Shown piece after piece: positions 6,303-8,664 of a stretch of DNA of 8,664 nt. The position numbers were made by a program, and so were the translations under genes. The DNA is from Gammaproteobacteria bacterium. GTDB taxonomy: Bacteria > Aquificota > Aquificia > Aquificales > QOAS01. The stretch is taken from assembly GCA_003972855.1 (NCBI GenBank), contig QOAS01000125.1:1-8664 (forward strand). The letters are read 5' to 3'. Every line of letters starts with the position of its first letter. Position 1 is the stretch's first letter. The notes under the pieces are model-generated. The model was not told the DNA's origin. It saw nothing but the letters and a program-made list of their open reading frames with translations, and searched no databases.

Positions 6303-7087
6303 TGCCAATGGGACAACTTGAAGGGTTTATAAGCAAACTCCTACAAACCCGCGAAGGGGCGGGACTTTTTATAGGACTTACAACTTTAGTGGTAGCCCTT
6401 TTACCTTTACCCCTTTTCGGTATAGCCTTGGCGGTATTCTCCTACCTAATAGGTTACGAACTGGAACTTATTACCCGCAAAGGTTTCCTGAGATGGATAG
6501 CCCTCTTGGGGTTTCTTTTTTCACTTGTTAATCCCTTTTTGGGTTTACTTACCGTTTTAAGTGTGGGACTCCTTTACGGGTATAAAGAGGTTTTCCCCAA
6601 AGGTTATTACAGCTTTGACACCTTCAAAGGTTTTTCAATAGCCATTTTGACGGGACTTTACGGGGGACTTCTCCCCTACTCCCTATGGGTTATAAAAGAA
6701 CACTCAACCGCCCTACTTTTGGCGACCCTTTTAACCGTTTGGGCGAGCGATACTTTCGCCTACTACGTGGGGAAAAATTTCGGAAAAAATCCCTTTTTCG
6801 GGATAATTTCTCCCAAAAAGACCAAGGAGGGTTTTATCGCTGGATTAGTTGCGGGAACTTTGGTGGGAACTATATTTTCCGCCCTAACGGTGAAAGGTTT
6901 TGCCAATCCCCTTTTATGGTTTTCGGTATCCGTTGTAGCGGTGATTGGGGATTTGTTTGAAAGCTTTATAAAAAGGTCTTTTAATGTAAAGGACAGTTCC
7001 AACCTTTTGGGTAGTCACGGCGGGATTATGGATAGGTTTGACGCCCTACTTTTTGCCTCTCTACTGGTGGCTTCTTCCTTAAATTGA
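6302..7087 (+). CDS. cdsA: Phosphatidate cytidylyltransferase (CDP-diacylglycerol synthase)
   Basis: 261-aa integral membrane enzyme that converts phosphatidate and CTP to CDP-diacylglycerol, the branch point of phospholipid synthesis. About eight hydrophobic segments are visible. The family signature is complete at 221-247: SFIKR, VKDSSNLLG, then SHGGIMDRFD, matching S-x-x-KR-x4-KD-x-S-x3-(P/G)-x-HGG-x-x-DR-x-D. Upstream family blocks are WASDTFAYYVGKNFGK (147-162) and SPKKTKEGFIAG (170-181). Start choice: ATG 6302 (MPMGQ...) or the second in-frame ATG two codons later at 6308; upstream reading extends only to a TTG at 6278 inside pyrH, which I reject. There is no Shine-Dalgarno; the 14-bp element shared with plsX abuts the start. 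Divergent from pyrH (17 bp) and convergent with plsX (8 bp). Confidence 0.96.
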   Translation: MPMGQLEGFISKLLQTREGAGLFIGLTTLVVALLPLPLFGIALAVFSYLIGYELELITRKGFLRWIALLGFLFSLVNPFLGLLTVLSVGLLYGYKEVFPKGYYSFDTFKGFSIAILTGLYGGLLPYSLWVIKEHSTALLLATLLTVWASDTFAYYVGKNFGKNPFFGIISPKKTKEGFIAGLVAGTLVGTIFSALTVKGFANPLLWFSVSVVAVIGDLFESFIKRSFNVKDSSNLLGSHGGIMDRFDALLFASLLVASSLN

Positions 7088-7095
7088 AAAAAACA

Positions 7096-8130
7096 CTAAG
7101 GGGAAAGGGAGCTGTTCTTTTTTAAAACCTCCCCCGCCAGTTTTTGTAGGTTTTCCCTTAAAACATCGTTAAAGTGGTGGTTGTAAAATTCCATGGCAAC
7201 CTTTATAGCGTTTCTTATCGCCTTGGCATTTGCCCTCCCGTGGGTTATCATAACGGGTGCCTTTGCCCCCAATAGGGGAATACCTCCGTATTCCGCAAAA
7301 TCCGCCTTTTTCTTCAAAGACAGGAGGGCGGGTTTCATAAAGAGCGCCCCGAGTTTTGCCAAAAAGCTCTTACCTACCTCTTCTTTAATCATTCTTAGAA
7401 TTGCAAAACTCAAACTTTCGGAAGCTTTTAAAACTACATTCCCTACAAAGCCGTCGCAAACCACCACATCAAAATTCCCGTTGAAAATGTCCCTTCCTTC
7501 CGCATTTCCGACGAAATTTAACTTGGTCTCCTTTAAAAGGGGGTAGGTTTCCTTTACCAATTCGTTACCCTTTCCTTCCTCTTCTCCTATGGAGAGAATC
7601 CCTATACGGGGGTTTTTTATACCCAAAATTTCTTCCGCATAGGTGTGTCCTATTACCGCAAACTGAACCAGATGGCGGGGTTTTACATCTACGTTAGCCC
7701 CCACGTCAAGTAAAACGGTTTTTCCTTTGGGGGTGGGAAAGGCAACTCCTATTGAGGGTCTCTCCAGCTCCTCTATAGCCCCTATAACAAATTTGCCCAC
7801 AGCCAAAACCGCCCCCGTATTTCCCGCGGAAACGAGGGCTTGGGCTTTACCTTCTCTAACCAACTTTGCGGAAACGAAAAGGGAAGAGTTTTTTTTCTTT
7901 AAAACCCTTGAGGGGGGTTCGTCCATCTCTATCTTTTCGGGTGTATCAACGATTTCAAACCTTCCCTTTAGGGAGTTTGCCTCCTTTTCCAAAATGGGTT
8001 CTATTTCTTCTTTCCTCCCTACGAAGTATATAAAAAGTTCGGGAAACTCTTTTAGGGCAAGGATTCCCCCCCTCACAATTTGCAGGGGGGCGTAATCCCC
8101 ACCCATGGCGTCAAGGGCTAAGCGAAACAT
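7096..8130 (-). CDS. plsX: Phosphate acyltransferase PlsX (phospholipid biosynthesis)
   Basis: 344 aa from ATG 8130, the usual family length. PlsX transfers fatty acyl groups from acyl-ACP to inorganic phosphate, making acyl-phosphate for PlsY; it is soluble and membrane-associated. Signatures: LALDAMGGDYAP (4-15, the near-universal N-terminus), a VSAGNTGAVLAVGKF block, LLDVGANVDVKPRHLVQFA, IGILSIGEEEGKGNELVKE, and DVVVCDGFVGNVVLK. The frame is open upstream to 8214, but that would overlap trmI and add residues foreign to the family. ATG 8136 (adding MF) is a real alternative because it directly follows the 14-bp element shared with cdsA. There is no Shine-Dalgarno. In many bacteria plsX sits in an rpmF-plsX-fab cluster; here it is alone, divergent from trmI (40 bp) and ending 8 bp from the cdsA stop. 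Confidence 0.96.
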   Translation of the reverse strand: MFRLALDAMGGDYAPLQIVRGGILALKEFPELFIYFVGRKEEIEPILEKEANSLKGRFEIVDTPEKIEMDEPPSRVLKKKNSSLFVSAKLVREGKAQALVSAGNTGAVLAVGKFVIGAIEELERPSIGVAFPTPKGKTVLLDVGANVDVKPRHLVQFAVIGHTYAEEILGIKNPRIGILSIGEEEGKGNELVKETYPLLKETKLNFVGNAEGRDIFNGNFDVVVCDGFVGNVVLKASESLSFAILRMIKEEVGKSFLAKLGALFMKPALLSLKKKADFAEYGGIPLLGAKAPVMITHGRANAKAIRNAIKVAMEFYNHHFNDVLRENLQKLAGEVLKKNSSLSP

Positions 8131-8136
8131 AAACAT

Positions 8137-8150
8137 TAGAATTTTCCACT
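8137..8150 (-). repeat. Shared 14-bp start-site element, copy 2 (plsX)
   Basis: On the minus strand AGTGGAAAATTCTA ends immediately before ATG 8136 (and 6 bp before ATG 8130), as the cdsA copy ends on its own first ATG. On the plus strand it reads TAGAAT followed by TTTCCACT, so it could instead serve as a distant -10 for trmI, 28 bp before that start. Confidence 0.4.
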
Positions 8151-8156
8151 TAAAAT
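8151..8156 (+). promoter_or_regulatory. Putative -10 element of trmI (TAAAAT)
   Basis: TAAAAT (5 of 6 matches to TATAAT) lies 14 bp before the trmI ATG, giving a predicted leader of under 10 nt. TAGAAT at 8137-8142 is an alternative. No clear -35 for either; both would fall inside the plsX start region. Confidence 0.3.
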
Positions 8157-8170
8157 TAAAGAGACCGAAA

Positions 8171-8664
8171 ATGGAGACGATAAAAGAGGGGGATTTCATC
8201 TTAATAAGGTTCAAGGAAAAGAGGTATCTGAAAAGGGTTGAAAGCGATAAAAACTTCTCCTACAAGGGTGGAGTTTTATACTACAAAGACCTCATAGGTA
8301 AGCCATTCGGTATCTCCATGGGAGAGCTTCAAATATTCAAACCTACTTTGGAGGAAATTATCCTCTACGGCATAAAGAGGGAAACCCAAATAATCTACCC
8401 CAAGGATACCTTTTTCATAGCCAAAAAGCTAAACCTTTCGGGGGGAAAGGTTATTTTGGAATTTGGAACCGGAAGCGGTGCGGCGACAATGGTCTTTTCC
8501 TCCTCCGTAGGGGAAAGCGGAAGGGTTTACACCTTTGAAAGGGATGAGAGAATTTTCAAAACCGCCAAGAGGAATTTGGAAAAATTCGGTTTCACCCAAA
8601 ATGTGGTTATGTTCAACAAACCCTTTGACCCCGCGGAGGTTGAGGGAATAAAGTTTGACGCGGT
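8171..8664 (+). CDS. trmI: tRNA (adenine-58-N1)-methyltransferase TrmI (partial, 3' end beyond right edge)
   Basis: 164 codons are visible before the window ends. The small N-terminal beta domain (1-75, with GDFILIRF and YKDLIGKPFG) and the following YPKD motif (76-79) are characteristic of TrmI/TRMT61 enzymes. The Rossmann SAM-binding motif I follows at 95-103 (ILEFGTGSG) and the acidic motif II around ERDERIFKTAKRNLEKFG (123-140). TrmI methylates A58 in the T-loop of tRNAs; in thermophiles the modification stabilises tRNA at high temperature. The ATG at 8171 is the likely start because the encoded sequence begins directly with the conserved GDxxLIR strand; no Shine-Dalgarno precedes it. It is divergent from plsX with 40 bp between starts. 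The C-terminal half, with motif IV and the tetramer interface, is not visible, so intactness cannot be judged. Confidence 0.92.
   Translation, partial: METIKEGDFILIRFKEKRYLKRVESDKNFSYKGGVLYYKDLIGKPFGISMGELQIFKPTLEEIILYGIKRETQIIYPKDTFFIAKKLNLSGGKVILEFGTGSGAATMVFSSSVGESGRVYTFERDERIFKTAKRNLEKFGFTQNVVMFNKPFDPAEVEGIKFDA

Noticed and set aside
7100..7136. GGGAG...CTCCC inverted repeat after cdsA as a terminator
   Set aside because: 5-bp stem with a loop of more than 15 nt that includes the T-run; it lies within plsX coding sequence.
7193..8095. Plus-strand open frames opposite plsX
   Set aside because: Antisense shadows; plsX has all its family motifs in the minus frame.
8131..8214. PlsX extension to 8214
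   Set aside because: It overlaps trmI by more than 40 bp and precedes the near-universal PlsX N-terminus LALDAMGGD with unrelated residues.
1..8664. tRNA/rRNA genes, CRISPR arrays, insertion sequences, prophage genes or horizontally acquired islands
   Set aside because: Coding sequence fills the window, gaps are at most 67 bp, no repeat arrays or transposase motifs are visible, and codon style is uniform.

Overview
The window looks like a piece of chromosome from a thermophilic, autotrophic member of the Aquificaceae (Hydrogenobacter / Aquifex / Thermocrinis-like). The main clue is a short (262 aa) citrate-synthase-fold protein that matches the stand-alone citryl-CoA lyase of the two-step citrate cleavage used in the reductive TCA cycle of that family. 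Supporting signs are Arg codons that are nearly all AGG/AGA, many Lys/Glu residues, very tight gene packing, and dispersed housekeeping genes with little operon structure. The genus is an inference.

Layout. Ten protein genes fill the window and no gap exceeds 67 bp, so there is no room for RNA genes, insertion elements or CRISPR arrays, and I see none. (i) 1-2629, minus strand: a probable three-gene operon, transcribed citryl-CoA lyase -> SLC13/DASS dicarboxylate-type transporter -> a catalytically degenerate EAL-like protein that runs off the left edge. (ii) 2697-3644, plus: quinolinate synthase NadA. (iii) 3641-4567, minus: ornithine carbamoyltransferase ArgF. (iv) 4615-5571, plus: a membrane protein with an N-terminal globin-coupled-sensor-like domain and a C-terminal PsiE-like four-helix domain. 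(v) 5568-6284, minus: UMP kinase PyrH. (vi) 6302-7087, plus: phosphatidate cytidylyltransferase CdsA. (vii) 7096-8130, minus: phosphate acyltransferase PlsX. (viii) 8171-8664, plus: tRNA m1A58 methyltransferase TrmI, cut by the right edge.

From citryl-CoA lyase onward the eight genes alternate strand without exception. Two of the three convergent junctions have stop codons overlapping by 4 bp and the third is 8 bp apart; the divergent gaps are 67, 47, 17 and 40 bp. No start has a convincing Shine-Dalgarno sequence, and several have a -10-like hexamer only 8-10 bp before the ATG, which suggests leaderless or near-leaderless mRNAs. A shared 14-bp element lies at the start codons of both phospholipid genes, cdsA and plsX, and each of these also has tandem ATG-NNN-ATG starts.

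Functionally the genes are a mix: central carbon fixation and organic-acid transport (ccl, DASS), NAD, arginine and pyrimidine-nucleotide synthesis (nadA, argF, pyrH), phospholipid synthesis (plsX early, cdsA late), tRNA modification for heat stability (trmI), and two signalling-like proteins that have lost expected key residues. The palindromic tetramers GATC and TCGA do not occur anywhere in the window, which points to strong restriction-type avoidance.
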